In this document: positions 34,841 through 43,402 of the stretch, piece after piece
How the letters are laid out: the number at the start of each line of letters is the position of its first letter
How positions within the stretch are numbered: position 1 is the stretch's first letter
From: Comamonas sp. SCN 65-56
GTDB lineage: Bacteria; Pseudomonadota; Gammaproteobacteria; Burkholderiales; Burkholderiaceae_C
Length of the DNA stretch: 64,000 bases
NCBI RefSeq assembly: GCF_001724135.1
Contig: NZ_MEDS01000007.1
Coordinates: forward strand, 60,899 to 124,898
Direction: 5' to 3'
Notes under the pieces: generated by a model
Seen by the model: the letters and a program-made list of their open reading frames with translations, nothing else
Databases searched by the model: none
Told to the model about the DNA's origin: nothing
Translations under genes and position numbers: made by a program

Positions 34841-36148
34841 TCACACGAACGCCTGCGCGGCCTGGCGCACCGCGGTGCGGTACACGTCCTTGTTGACGTA
34901 GTAGGCCATGCGCGGCAGTTTCAGGAAGTGGTAGCCGCCGGACAGGTCGGGCGTCGGCCCGGCCTTGGCCTGGGTCAGCGCCTGGCCTGCGGCGCTGCCG
35001 TCTTGCAGCGCCTTGAAGTAGCGCGCCATCAGCTCCGCCTGCTCGTAGCGGCCCTGCCAGCCCAGGCCGCTGGCCTCGACCATGCCCAGCACCGCCAGGC
35101 GCGAGTAGCGCGGCGAGAAGATGTTCAGGTACAGCCGCGGCGCCATGCCCTGCCAGTTCAGCAGCGCGTCGTCGATGAAAGGGTAGTGCAGCTGGTAGCC
35201 GGTGGCGCACAGCACCATGTCGTACTCACCGCTGCTGCCGTCCTTGAAATGCACGGTTCGGCCATCGAGCCGTGCCACGTCGGCGCGGATGCGCGCGTCG
35301 CCGTGGCCCAGGTGGTAGAGGATGAGCGAGTTCACCACCGGGTGCGACTCGTACATCTTGTATTCCGGCTTGGGAAAGCCAAAACGCACCGGGTCGCCGG
35401 TGAACCACTTCAGGATGGTGCTGTCGATCTTCTGCTTGAGCCAGGGCGGCAGGCGCAGCTTGCCGCCGACGATGTCGGCCGGCACGCCGAACACGTACTT
35501 GGGCACGAAGTAGTAGCCGCGGCGCACCGACAGGTCGATGCTTTGCGCGTAGTGCACCGCATCGACCGCGATGTCGCAGCCCGAGTTGCCCGCGCCGACG
35601 ATCAGCACGCGCTTGCCCGTGAATTGCGTCGGCGACTTGTAGGCGCTGGTGTGCAGCAGCTCGCCGTCGAACTGGCCGTCGAATTTCGGCAGGTTGGGCT
35701 CGGCCAACGTACCGTTGGCGATGACCACGCCCTTGTACTCGGCTGTTTCCTCGGCGCCGCCCGCGGCCTGCACCGTCACGCGCCACAGCGTGTCGGGCGC
35801 GTCGCTCACGGGCTCAACCTTGAGCACGCGCGTGCCGAAGCGAAAGTGCTTCTTCAGCCCGAAATGCTCGGCATAAGCGCGAAAGTACTGCAGCAACGCG
35901 GCATGGCCGGGGTAGTCGGGCGTGCCCGCGGGCATGGGGAATTCGCTGAACTCGGTCGTCGTCTTGCTGGAGATCAGGTGCGCTGACTCGTACACCGTCG
36001 AGCGCGGGTTCTCGATGTTCCACAGGCCCCCGACGTCGCTCCAGGCCTCGAACCCCTGGAAGGCGACGCCCGCCTTTTGCATGGCGCGTGCGCCCGCCAG
36101 GCCCGAGGGACCGGCGCCGATCAGCGCGATCTGTTCTTGCGTGTTCAT
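34841..36148 (-). CDS. Flavin-containing monooxygenase
   Basis: A 435-aa FAD/NADPH monooxygenase. The FAD site is ALIGAGPSGLAGARA near the N-terminus; the NADPH site is VLIVGAGNSGCDIAVDA. Between them is FDGELLHTSAYKSP, which corresponds to the FMO identifying motif F-x-G-x3-H-x3-Y/F. CATGYQL further on completes the set. Members oxidise N- or S-containing soft nucleophiles, and some catalyse Baeyer-Villiger oxidation of ketones. Its start overlaps the stop of the upstream SDR gene by 4 bases, so it may act on a carbonyl made by that SDR (inference). Confidence 0.9.
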   Translation of the reverse strand: MNTQEQIALIGAGPSGLAGARAMQKAGVAFQGFEAWSDVGGLWNIENPRSTVYESAHLISSKTTTEFSEFPMPAGTPDYPGHAALLQYFRAYAEHFGLKKHFRFGTRVLKVEPVSDAPDTLWRVTVQAAGGAEETAEYKGVVIANGTLAEPNLPKFDGQFDGELLHTSAYKSPTQFTGKRVLIVGAGNSGCDIAVDAVHYAQSIDLSVRRGYYFVPKYVFGVPADIVGGKLRLPPWLKQKIDSTILKWFTGDPVRFGFPKPEYKMYESHPVVNSLILYHLGHGDARIRADVARLDGRTVHFKDGSSGEYDMVLCATGYQLHYPFIDDALLNWQGMAPRLYLNIFSPRYSRLAVLGMVEASGLGWQGRYEQAELMARYFKALQDGSAAGQALTQAKAGPTPDLSGGYHFLKLPRMAYYVNKDVYRTAVRQAAQAFV

Positions 36149-36978
36149 GGTCGATGTGTCTCTTCGGTTTTGGTGAGTCCGGGGATCGGCGTCGCGCCCG
36201 CTTCGCCCGCGCGCGGCTTGCGCGGCTGGCGCAGCAAGAGGGCGTCGTGCCAGCGCGCGGGCAGCAGGCCGAGCGCCCGCGCCAGCCAGCCGGTGCGCCG
36301 CGGCAGCACGATGTGCTCGCGCCCGGCGGCCACGCCCGCCAGCAGCAGGCGCGCGGCGGCATCGGGTTCGAGCAGCCCCGGCATCGCGAAGCGGTTGCCG
36401 ACCGTGAGCTGCGTGCGCAGGTAGCCGGGGCTGACGGTGTGCACCGTCGCCCCTGTGCCGCGCAGCTCGGCGCGCAGGCTTTGCAGGTAGGCGATCAAGC
36501 CGGCCTTGCTGGCGCAGTAGGCGCCATTGCCCGGCAGGCCGCGCCAGCCGGCGATGCTGGCGACGCCGACGAGCGCCAGCGGCGGCCCGGGCCGGGCGCG
36601 CGCGGCGGCGACGAAGGGCTGGAAGGTGGTGGCCACGCCCAGCAGGTTGATCTCCAGCATGCGCCGCAGCACCGCCAGGTCTTCGGCGCGCGCGGTATCG
36701 AACCCTCCGGCCACGCCGGCGTTGGCGATCACCAGGTCGGGCAGGCCGTGGCGCGCCATCGCGTCGCGCGCCATGGCCTGCATGGCGGCGGAGTCGCTGA
36801 CATCGGGCGTATGGACGGTCGTGCGCTCCGGCGCCAAGTCAGACAGGGATTGCAGCACCTCGCGCTGCAACCCCACCAGCGCCACCGTGCAGCCCTGTGC
36901 CAGCAGGGTGCGCGCCAGCGCTTGCCCGAGGCCGCCGCAGGCGCCGGTGATGATGGCGTGGTGAAAGCGAAGAGTCAT
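36145..36978 (-). CDS. SDR-family oxidoreductase
   Basis: A 277-aa classical short-chain dehydrogenase/reductase. It shows the cofactor motif TGACGGLGQALA, NAGVAGG, catalytic Ser in VASIAGWRG and the YCASK catalytic Tyr-Lys pair. The C-terminal tail is basic and hydrophobic. It is the first gene of a leftward operon followed by FMO, symporter, epimerase and EamA genes with 4-base overlaps at most junctions. It is divergent from an IclR regulator across a 99-base AT-rich gap, which is the usual setting for substrate-controlled catabolic genes. Confidence 0.88.
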   Translation of the reverse strand: MTLRFHHAIITGACGGLGQALARTLLAQGCTVALVGLQREVLQSLSDLAPERTTVHTPDVSDSAAMQAMARDAMARHGLPDLVIANAGVAGGFDTARAEDLAVLRRMLEINLLGVATTFQPFVAAARARPGPPLALVGVASIAGWRGLPGNGAYCASKAGLIAYLQSLRAELRGTGATVHTVSPGYLRTQLTVGNRFAMPGLLEPDAAARLLLAGVAAGREHIVLPRRTGWLARALGLLPARWHDALLLRQPRKPRAGEAGATPIPGLTKTEETHRP

Positions 36979-37052
36979 GGCGCAGGCAGGTGGGTGAGTG
37001 GCTCCGAATGTAGATGCGTATAAAATTTGTCTCTGAAATTTGTATTGAAACG

Positions 37053-37067
37053 TCTCAAAAAATGAGA
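37053..37067. promoter_or_regulatory. Inverted repeat between the SDR operon and iclR, candidate IclR operator
   Basis: TCTCA-AAAAA-TGAGA, in an AT-rich 60-base island (37018-37077) that also holds two direct copies of GAAATTTG/AAATTTG-like sequence. It ends 10 bases ahead of the iclR start, a position suited to autoregulation. Confidence 0.4.
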
Positions 37068-37077
37068 TTTATTCAAA

Positions 37078-37842
37078 ATGACAGACGAATTTACCGCCAG
37101 CAAGCCCGCGCTGCGGCAGTTTGAACTGTTGGAGGTCATGGCGCGCGAAGCACGCCCACTGACGAGCGCTGAGTTGGTGGCGCTGCTCGCCTGGCCCAGG
37201 CCATCGGTCCACCGGCTGCTGGTGCAGCTGGAAGCCGCCGATCTGCTGCGTCGCGAGCCGGACAGCCACCGTTTTGCGCTGGCGCCGCGCCTGCTGCGCT
37301 TTGCCGACAGTGTGCAGGCCGCCAGCATTCCGCAAGGCGTGCGCCATGCCGTGCTGCGTCAATTGGTGGCGCAGGTGGGCGAGAGTTGCAATCTGACCGC
37401 GCTTTCGGGTGCCCAGGTGCACTACCTCGATCGGGTGGAGTCGGCCTTTCCGCTGCAGATGGAACTGCGCCCCGGCACGCGTGTGCCCTTGCATTGCTCG
37501 GCCAGCGGCAAGCTGTTTCTTGCATCGCTTGCGCCAGCGAAGCGGGAGCGCCTGTTGCAAACCTTGCCATTGACGGGATATACGCCGACCACGCTGACCG
37601 AACGCAAGGCACTGGACGCGGAACTGCTCGGCATTGCGCGCCAGGACTACGCCGTTGATGCGCAAGAGTTTGTCCAGGGGCTGGTGTGCGTGGCGGTGCC
37701 GGTGCGCATACCGGCGCAGAAGGCCGTGCGCTGCGCGGTGGCGCTGCAGGCGCCCGTGGCCCGCATGTCGCTGGCGCAGGCGCTGCAGCATTTGCCCCAT
37801 TTGCGCCAGGCCGCGGCGGCACTGGCGCGGACCTGGGGTTGA
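37078..37842 (+). CDS. IclR-family transcriptional regulator
   Basis: A 254-aa regulator with an N-terminal winged helix (ALRQFELLEVMAREARPLTS, then PSVHRLLVQLEAADLLRR) and the C-terminal effector-binding IclR domain (LHCSASGKLFLA, GYTPTTLTER, QEFVQGLVCVAVPVR). Such proteins sense small organic acids and typically control an adjacent, divergently transcribed catabolic operon; here that is the SDR-FMO-symporter operon. The ATG at 37078 has no clear Shine-Dalgarno and follows an inverted repeat closely. Convergent with the glutathione transferase gene. Confidence 0.9.
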   Translation: MTDEFTASKPALRQFELLEVMAREARPLTSAELVALLAWPRPSVHRLLVQLEAADLLRREPDSHRFALAPRLLRFADSVQAASIPQGVRHAVLRQLVAQVGESCNLTALSGAQVHYLDRVESAFPLQMELRPGTRVPLHCSASGKLFLASLAPAKRERLLQTLPLTGYTPTTLTERKALDAELLGIARQDYAVDAQEFVQGLVCVAVPVRIPAQKAVRCAVALQAPVARMSLAQALQHLPHLRQAAAALARTWG

Positions 37843-37857
37843 CTCACGTGGGTCTTC

Positions 37858-38463
37858 TCAGATCAACCCTTCGGCCTTCATCGCGCGCTGCACCGCCGGA
37901 CGGGCGGCCATGCGCTCGCGCCATGCCACCACATTGGGATAGAGCGAGAGGTCGATGTTCATCGGCTTGGCCCAGTTGGTGACCGTGAACAGGTAGGCGT
38001 CGGCCACGGAAAAATCCGGGCCCATGAGGTAATTTTTTCCTGCCAGTTCGCCATCCACCCACTTCAGCCGGGCAGCAATTTTTTCCTTGGAGAGCTCTTT
38101 GGCGGCGTCGGGCATGCCAGGCTGGAACAGGGGTGCAAAGCTCTTGTGCACCTCGGTGGCGATGAAGTTCAGCCAGCTCATCAGCGCATAGCGGGCGCGC
38201 GTGCCATTGGCGGGCGCCAGATTTTTCTCTGGCGCCTGATCGGCGATGTATTGCACGATGACGGCGCATTCACGGATGCCGCTGCCATCGTCCAATGTCA
38301 GATAGGGCACGTAGCCGAGCGGATTGACCTTGCGGTAATCCGAGCCGTCAGGCAGCGCCTTGGTCTTGGTCGGGGCGGAAATGGCTTCGTACGGCAGACC
38401 GCTTTCTTCCAGAACGATGTGAGGCGCGAGCGAACAGGCGCCCGCCGAGTAGTAGAGCTTCAT
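37858..38463 (-). CDS. Glutathione S-transferase (bacterial beta-class-like)
   Basis: A 201-aa protein. The N-terminal thioredoxin-like domain starts MKLYYSAGACSLAPHIVLEE, whose Cys10 is in the position of the beta-class GST cysteine, followed by NPLGYVPYLTLDDGSG with the cis-Pro and glutathione-binding loop. The C-terminal helical domain contains GPDFSVADAYLF with the N-capping Asp. The ATG at 38461-38463 is fixed by the family start. Beta-class GSTs conjugate glutathione to electrophiles in detoxification. A perfect 15-base palindrome lies 27 bases upstream. It stands alone. Confidence 0.92.
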   Translation of the reverse strand: MKLYYSAGACSLAPHIVLEESGLPYEAISAPTKTKALPDGSDYRKVNPLGYVPYLTLDDGSGIRECAVIVQYIADQAPEKNLAPANGTRARYALMSWLNFIATEVHKSFAPLFQPGMPDAAKELSKEKIAARLKWVDGELAGKNYLMGPDFSVADAYLFTVTNWAKPMNIDLSLYPNVVAWRERMAARPAVQRAMKAEGLI

Positions 38464-38490
38464 GGGGTTTCCTTGCGAATGAACAGTGGT

Positions 38491-38505
38491 CCATGCGACG
38501 CATGG
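38491..38505. promoter_or_regulatory. Perfect palindrome upstream of the GST gene
   Basis: CCATGCG-A-CGCATGG, seven-base arms and a one-base centre, followed by a second small dyad GCTGC-GGC-GCAGC. It lies 27-42 bases before the GST start codon. The rest of the 199-base gap to the CBS gene holds nothing I recognise. Confidence 0.4.
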
Positions 38506-38662
38506 GCTGCGGCGCAGCAGCCTAGCAGAAAGCGGATTTTTCAGCTGTCGCAGGGCTTGTTGGCCATGAGGAATTGGGGCAAGGCCTGATTGCGAGCTAC
38601 CATCGCATGTGCTCATATGGCACCGGTGTTGTGCCTCACATTGCCCGAAAGAGAGGTTTGCT

Positions 38663-39100
38663 ATGGCGACGGTTGCAGAAATTCTCCGCTCCAAGATCGG
38701 CTCTGAGGTGTATCGCGTCGCGCCGACCGATTCTGTGTTGCATGCGCTGCGCATGATGGCGGACAAGGAAGTTGGGGCGCTGATGGTGCTGGATGGCGAA
38801 AAAATCGCCGGCATTTTCACCGAGCGCGACTATGCCCGCAAGGTGGCGCTGGAGGGGCGCAGCTCGGGCGATACGCCGGTGAGCGAAATCATGACGCGGG
38901 CGGTGCGCTTCGTGCATCCGGAGCAGACGACGGAAGAGTGCATGGCCCTGATGACGGAGCACCGCCTGCGCCATCTGCCAGTGGTTGATGGCGAGCGACT
39001 GGTCGGTCTGGTATCCATAGGCGACCTGGTCAAGCAGGTGATCTCGCAGCAGCAGTTCGTGATAGCACAAATGGAGCAATACATCACCGGCGGTTGGTAG
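38663..39100 (+). CDS. CBS-domain protein (tandem pair)
   Basis: A 145-aa stand-alone protein made of two CBS motifs. The first covers about residues 10-65 (VGALMVLDGEKIAGIFTERD), the second about 75-130 (LRHLPVVDGERLVGLVSIGD). A pair of CBS motifs forms a Bateman module that usually binds adenine nucleotides and senses energy state; the output partner is not obvious here. The ATG at 38663 follows AGAGAGG at a suitable distance. Convergent with the diguanylate cyclase gene. Confidence 0.92.
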   Translation: MATVAEILRSKIGSEVYRVAPTDSVLHALRMMADKEVGALMVLDGEKIAGIFTERDYARKVALEGRSSGDTPVSEIMTRAVRFVHPEQTTEECMALMTEHRLRHLPVVDGERLVGLVSIGDLVKQVISQQQFVIAQMEQYITGGW

Positions 39101-39108
39101 TCCTGCCT

Positions 39109-39127
39109 GCCGCGCTGGTGGCGCGGC
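39109..39127. terminator. Candidate bidirectional hairpin between CBS and diguanylate cyclase genes
   Basis: GCCGCGC / GCGCGGC with a 5-base TGGTG loop in the 34-base gap between convergent genes. There is no T-run on either side, so the terminator call is tentative. Confidence 0.4.
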
Positions 39128-39134
39128 GGCCGCA

Positions 39135-40712
39135 TCACCCCGCGACCACCCGGTTCTTGCCGGCCCGCTTGGCCAGGTACATGGCCTGGTCGGCACGTTT
39201 GAGCGCCTGCTCGCTGGTTTCATTGGATGCAAGCTGTGCCACCCCCGCGCTGAAGGTGATGAGCACATGCTCGTTGTTGCTGATGAAATAGTGCGTGGTG
39301 AGCTCGCGCTGCAGGCGCTTGATGGCGTCCACGCCTTGCTCCAGGGCCGTATTGGGCAGCACGATGACGAATTCCTCGCCGCCGTAGCGCGCCAGCTGGT
39401 CCTGCGGACGCATGGCGGCGCGCGCCGTTGCGGCCAGGTGCACCAGGGCGGCGTCGCCGGTGGCATGGCCCAGCCTGTCGTTCAGCACCTTGAAATTGTC
39501 CAGGTCCAGCAATGCCACGCACAGCGGGGCGTCGCTGCGCAGCGACAACGAGATTTCCCGCTCCAGGGCCTCGTCCAGACCCTTGCGATTGAGTGACCCC
39601 GTCAGGGGATCGTGGCGTGCCTGGGCGCTGGTGAGTTCCAGTTCCTTGCGCAAGCGCTCGATTTCGCCATGAGCGGTGTCGGCACGTTCACGCAGGCTGT
39701 GCAGCTCGGTGCGCATGGCGCTGCTCTTTTGCGACATCGCCTGCGTGGCCGCCATGACTTCCTGCAATACCGGTTGCAGCTCCTGCAGGCTGCTGGCGTG
39801 CCCGATGCGCTCGGCGCAGCCCGAGAGTTGCTCATGGAATGCGGCACTGTTTTCGTCCATCTGCGCCAGGCGATCGATGAAGGTGGCCAGCAGCTCGCGC
39901 ATCTGCTGCTGGGCCGCGACCGCACGTTCCTTGGCTTCGGCCTGCTTGAACACCACATCCTTGAGCCGACGCTGCACATCGTCCAGGCGCCGCAGCGTGA
40001 GTGGGGGTGTGGCGGCGTCACGCAGGGCCTGTGCCTGACCCTGCAGCCATGCGTCGTCCGCGCTGAGCACGGCGATGTTCTCAAACACCAGCTGCAGCAG
40101 CATCAGCAGCCCGCTGCGTATTGCGGCCTGGTCTTCGGCGGCAAACGATAGCCGGTAGCTGAAATTGGACAGGAGCTTTTCCGTTTCGGCCAGTGCCGGC
40201 ATGGGCTGGCGCAGCCAGGCGATCAGCTCTTGACCGAGCGCCTGCATGCGGTCGTCATCCTCTCCGACGGCTGGAAGAATGTTGTCTACCAGCCGCGCCA
40301 GGTGTTCCGCGAAAACGGTATTCAGCGTACGCGGCATGGGCACACTGTCCGCCATTTCGGCAGAAACAGGCTTCAATCCGAGCGTGGCGTAACCGACCAG
40401 CGTGTTTTGCAGCGCGGTCCAGTCCTGGCTTTCGATCGCAGCGCTGAACTGGTCCAGCAGGCGCTTTTGGCCAGCCGTTTGCGCGGGTAGGATGCGCGCG
40501 ATCTGGCGCAGGCGCATGTCCGGAAAGGCGGGTTGGCTGATCTGCCCCGAGATCTCGTCATAGATGGCCTGGTAATTGTCCGGCGTGGGCTGCAGCTTGC
40601 GGATGGCAAGCTGCTTGAGGGTTTCGCGGGCAAATTCCGAAACGGACTTGGTGGTCATGGCAAGCGGGGCAAAGCGTTGCAGCAAGGCGTAATTGTCACT
40701 GGTTCGTGGCAC
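39135..40712 (-). CDS. Diguanylate cyclase with intact GGEEF and I-site
   Basis: A 525-aa soluble protein that should make c-di-GMP. The C-terminal GGDEF domain has the active-site GGEEF at 444-448, and RPQD at 435-438 gives the inhibitory I-site with the correct 5-residue spacing, so product inhibition is expected. The preceding ~350 residues are helical, with a likely coiled coil before the catalytic domain, and have no membrane segment or known sensor domain. A GTG start at 40710-40712 is chosen: AGAGG lies 6 bases ahead and the quinone reductase stop is only 11 bases upstream. An ATG at 40658 without a Shine-Dalgarno is the alternative. Confidence 0.9.
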   Translation of the reverse strand: MPRTSDNYALLQRFAPLAMTTKSVSEFARETLKQLAIRKLQPTPDNYQAIYDEISGQISQPAFPDMRLRQIARILPAQTAGQKRLLDQFSAAIESQDWTALQNTLVGYATLGLKPVSAEMADSVPMPRTLNTVFAEHLARLVDNILPAVGEDDDRMQALGQELIAWLRQPMPALAETEKLLSNFSYRLSFAAEDQAAIRSGLLMLLQLVFENIAVLSADDAWLQGQAQALRDAATPPLTLRRLDDVQRRLKDVVFKQAEAKERAVAAQQQMRELLATFIDRLAQMDENSAAFHEQLSGCAERIGHASSLQELQPVLQEVMAATQAMSQKSSAMRTELHSLRERADTAHGEIERLRKELELTSAQARHDPLTGSLNRKGLDEALEREISLSLRSDAPLCVALLDLDNFKVLNDRLGHATGDAALVHLAATARAAMRPQDQLARYGGEEFVIVLPNTALEQGVDAIKRLQRELTTHYFISNNEHVLITFSAGVAQLASNETSEQALKRADQAMYLAKRAGKNRVVAG

Positions 40713-40723
40713 GCCGTGCCTCT

Positions 40724-41704
40724 TCAGGGAGTATTCACCAGCACCAGCTTGCCCTGGATGTCGCGTGCCGCCATCCGCGCGTACGCCGCCGGCAGCTCCT
40801 GCATCGGAAGCTGGCGGTCAATGACCGGCTTGATCTTGCCGCTGGCGTACCACTCGGTCAGTTCTTTCAGCGTGGCTGCATTGGCCTGAGGCTCGCGCTT
40901 GGCGTAATCACCCCAGAAAACGCCCACGATGGAAGCGCCCTTGAGCAGTGTCAGGTTCATCGGCAGGCTGGGGACGGGTCCGGCGGCAAAGCCCACGATC
41001 AGGTGGCGCCCGCGCCAGGCAATGGAGCGAAAAGCCGCCTCGGTGAAGTCCCCGCCCACTGGGTCGTAGATCACGTTCGGGCCACGGCCTTCCGTCAGCG
41101 CCTTGATGGCGTCGCGCAGGTTTTGCGCCACGTAATTGATCGTCGCGTCCGCGCCCTGTGCGCGGCAAACGGCGCATTTTTCATCCGTGGATGCCGCAGC
41201 GATGACACGAGCGCCCGCAGCCTTGGCGATCTGGATGGCGGCCGTGCCTACGCCGCCGGCCGCGCCGAGTACCAGCACCGTCTCGCCAGAGCGCAGCGCA
41301 GCGCGATCGATCAGCGCGTGGTGCGAGGTCGCGTAAATCATCATGAATGCCGCCGCATCCGCATGCGGAAAGCCTTTGGGCAGCGGCATGCACAGCTGGG
41401 CAGGCGCGAGCGCGTGCGTGGCAAAGCCGCCGGTGCCGGAAAGGCAGGCCACGCTTTGTCCGACCTGCAGATGCTTCACCCCTGCTCCGATCGCGCGCAC
41501 GATGCCAGAGTATTCCGAACCGGGCACAAAGGGCAGCGGTGGCTTGAATTGGTATTTGTTCTGCACGATGAGCAGATCGGGGAAATTCAGACTGGCCGCG
41601 CGGATCTCGATCAGCACCTCGCCGGATTGCGGTTCGGGTGTCGGCAGTTCGGTCCATGTGAGCGCCTCGACGCCGACGGGATTGCTGCAAAGCCAGGCAT
41701 GCAT
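40724..41704 (-). CDS. NADPH:quinone oxidoreductase family protein (zinc-free MDR)
   Basis: A 326-aa medium-chain dehydrogenase/reductase of the QOR group. It has the N-terminal GroES-like fold ([16 protein letters not shown]), the cofactor motif [20 protein letters not shown] and the strand [17 protein letters not shown]. The structural and catalytic zinc ligands of alcohol dehydrogenases are absent. Likely reaction: NADPH-dependent reduction of quinones or enones; the substrate is not predictable. The ATG at 41702-41704 was chosen over an upstream start in the surE promoter region. Divergent from surE; the diguanylate cyclase follows 11 bases downstream. Confidence 0.9.
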   Translation of the reverse strand: MHAWLCSNPVGVEALTWTELPTPEPQSGEVLIEIRAASLNFPDLLIVQNKYQFKPPLPFVPGSEYSGIVRAIGAGVKHLQVGQSVACLSGTGGFATHALAPAQLCMPLPKGFPHADAAAFMMIYATSHHALIDRAALRSGETVLVLGAAGGVGTAAIQIAKAAGARVIAAASTDEKCAVCRAQGADATINYVAQNLRDAIKALTEGRGPNVIYDPVGGDFTEAAFRSIAWRGRHLIVGFAAGPVPSLPMNLTLLKGASIVGVFWGDYAKREPQANAATLKELTEWYASGKIKPVIDRQLPMQELPAAYARMAARDIQGKLVLVNTP

Positions 41705-41833
41705 CGTGTGCTTCCTCAACGGTGGAAAGCGGATCATCATAGGGGCTGCGCCGGGCACAGCTTTGTCCCTCTTGCGACCATCGGTGATCGTGGGACCGGC
41801 ACCCTACAATGCTGCACTTTTTTACAGATCGTG

Positions 41834-42607
41834 ATGCGCATTCTTCTGAGCAATGACGACGGCTACCAGGCACCAGGCTTGGCGGCGCTGCACGCAGTGC
41901 TGGCGCCCATCGCCGATGTGCAGGTGATTGCGCCAGAGCACAACAACAGTGCCAAATCCAATGCACTCACGCTCAATGCGCCGCTGTACGTGCATACCGC
42001 GCACAACGGCTTTCGCTATGTCAATGGAACGCCCGCCGACTGCGTGCACATTGCGCTGACGGGCTTGCTGGAGCAGCGTCCCGATCTGGTGATCTCGGGT
42101 ATCAACAACGGTGCCAACATGGGAGACGACACGCTGTATTCAGGCACCGTGGGCGCGGCCATGGAGGGCTACTTGTTCGGTATTCCTGCGCTTGCGGTGT
42201 CGCAGGTGGACAAAGGCTGGCTCGAGCTGGATGCCGCTGCGCAGACTGTGCGCAACCTGGTGGCGCAGATGCAGCAGCAGAATCTGGTCGGCAGCCTGCC
42301 GTGGATCTTGAATGTGAACATTCCCAATCTGCCGCTGGCGGCGCTGCGGTCGCCCAAGCTGTGCCGCCTCGGGCGCCGCCATGCGGCGCAGGGTGCAATA
42401 CGGCAGGAGAATCCGCGCGGCGAGACCATGTACTGGATCGGTGCGGCGGGCCAGGCGAAGGACGCCAGCGAAGGGACGGATTTCCATGCCACGGCGCAGG
42501 GCCATGTATCAATCACGCCGCTGCAGGTGGATATGACGGACCACCAGCATTTGAGTTACTGGGCGCAGACGATGGCGCGCCTGGCTGCAGCAGACGGACA
42601 GATATGA
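41834..42607 (+). CDS. surE: 5'/3'-nucleotidase SurE
   Basis: Metal-dependent nucleoside monophosphate phosphatase of 257 aa. It begins [15 protein letters not shown], in which Asp8 and Asp9 bind the divalent metal; SAKSNALT and [20 protein letters not shown] supply other active-site residues. It is the first gene of the stationary-phase-associated set surE-pcm-nlpD and overlaps pcm by 4 bases. A TACAAT -10-like box lies at 41805-41810, which would give a leader of about 17 bases. Confidence 0.96.
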   Translation: MRILLSNDDGYQAPGLAALHAVLAPIADVQVIAPEHNNSAKSNALTLNAPLYVHTAHNGFRYVNGTPADCVHIALTGLLEQRPDLVISGINNGANMGDDTLYSGTVGAAMEGYLFGIPALAVSQVDKGWLELDAAAQTVRNLVAQMQQQNLVGSLPWILNVNIPNLPLAALRSPKLCRLGRRHAAQGAIRQENPRGETMYWIGAAGQAKDASEGTDFHATAQGHVSITPLQVDMTDHQHLSYWAQTMARLAAADGQI

Positions 42608-43380
42608 CTACTTCGCGCAAGCCCGGCTTTCCTGTCCGGCTGGGCGGCGGGGCCAAACCCGCCGGCAATGCATCGGGCGCTGCGCGTGCGGCTGCCCGGC
42701 CAGCGGCCACGGCGCAAGGCCTGGGCATGGATTCCGACGCTGTGCGCCAGCGCATGGTGCGGCGCCTGGCGGATGCAGGTATCCGGCGCGTCGAGGTGCT
42801 TCAGGCGATGGGCAGCGTGCCACGGCACCTGTTTGTCGAGACGGCTCTGGCGGCGCAGGCCTATGAAGAGACCAGCCTGCCGATCGGCTGGGGCCAGACG
42901 ATATCCAAGCCGGCGGTGGTGGCGCGCATGGTGGATTTGGTGCTGGGCGCGCCGGGCATGCAAACCCCGGGGAAATTGGCACGCGTGCTGGAAATCGGCA
43001 CTGGTTGTGGCTACCAGGCGGCAGTGCTGGCCCAGCTCGTGCGTGAGGTGTATACGGTGGAGCGCCTGCGCGCGATGCATGAGCGTGCCCGGGATCGCCT
43101 GCGCCCGCTGCGCCTGGCCAATGTGCATTTGATCCTGGGCGATGGCATGTTGGGCTATGCGCCGGGTGCGCCGTATGCCGGCATCATCGCGGCAGCGGGC
43201 GGTGCACAGCTGCCCGCTGCCTGGTGCGAGCAGCTCGCCGTCGGCGGGCGATTGGTTGCGCCCGTCGTCGGTGCCGGAGGTGCTCAGGCGCTGATGGTGG
43301 TCGACCGAACGGCGCAGGGCTTTGTGCAAAACGTTCTCGAGGCGGTGCACTTCGTCCCTCTAAAATCGGGCGTGGCGTAA
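42604..43380 (+). CDS. pcm: Protein-L-isoaspartate O-methyltransferase
   Basis: Repairs isoaspartyl residues in aged proteins by methylating them with S-adenosylmethionine. The 258-aa protein has an Ala/Gly-rich, basic N-terminal extension of about 40 residues absent from E. coli Pcm (208 aa), then the catalytic domain: VPRHLFVE, the substrate loop [11 protein letters not shown], and SAM motif [16 protein letters not shown]. The start ATGA overlaps the surE stop. An internal Met at residue 42 could be an alternative start giving a length near the family norm. Confidence 0.95.
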   Translation: MTTSRKPGFPVRLGGGAKPAGNASGAARAAARPAATAQGLGMDSDAVRQRMVRRLADAGIRRVEVLQAMGSVPRHLFVETALAAQAYEETSLPIGWGQTISKPAVVARMVDLVLGAPGMQTPGKLARVLEIGTGCGYQAAVLAQLVREVYTVERLRAMHERARDRLRPLRLANVHLILGDGMLGYAPGAPYAGIIAAAGGAQLPAAWCEQLAVGGRLVAPVVGAGGAQALMVVDRTAQGFVQNVLEAVHFVPLKSGVA

Positions 43381-43402
43381 TCAACGAAACGCAGGTTCGG
43401 GT

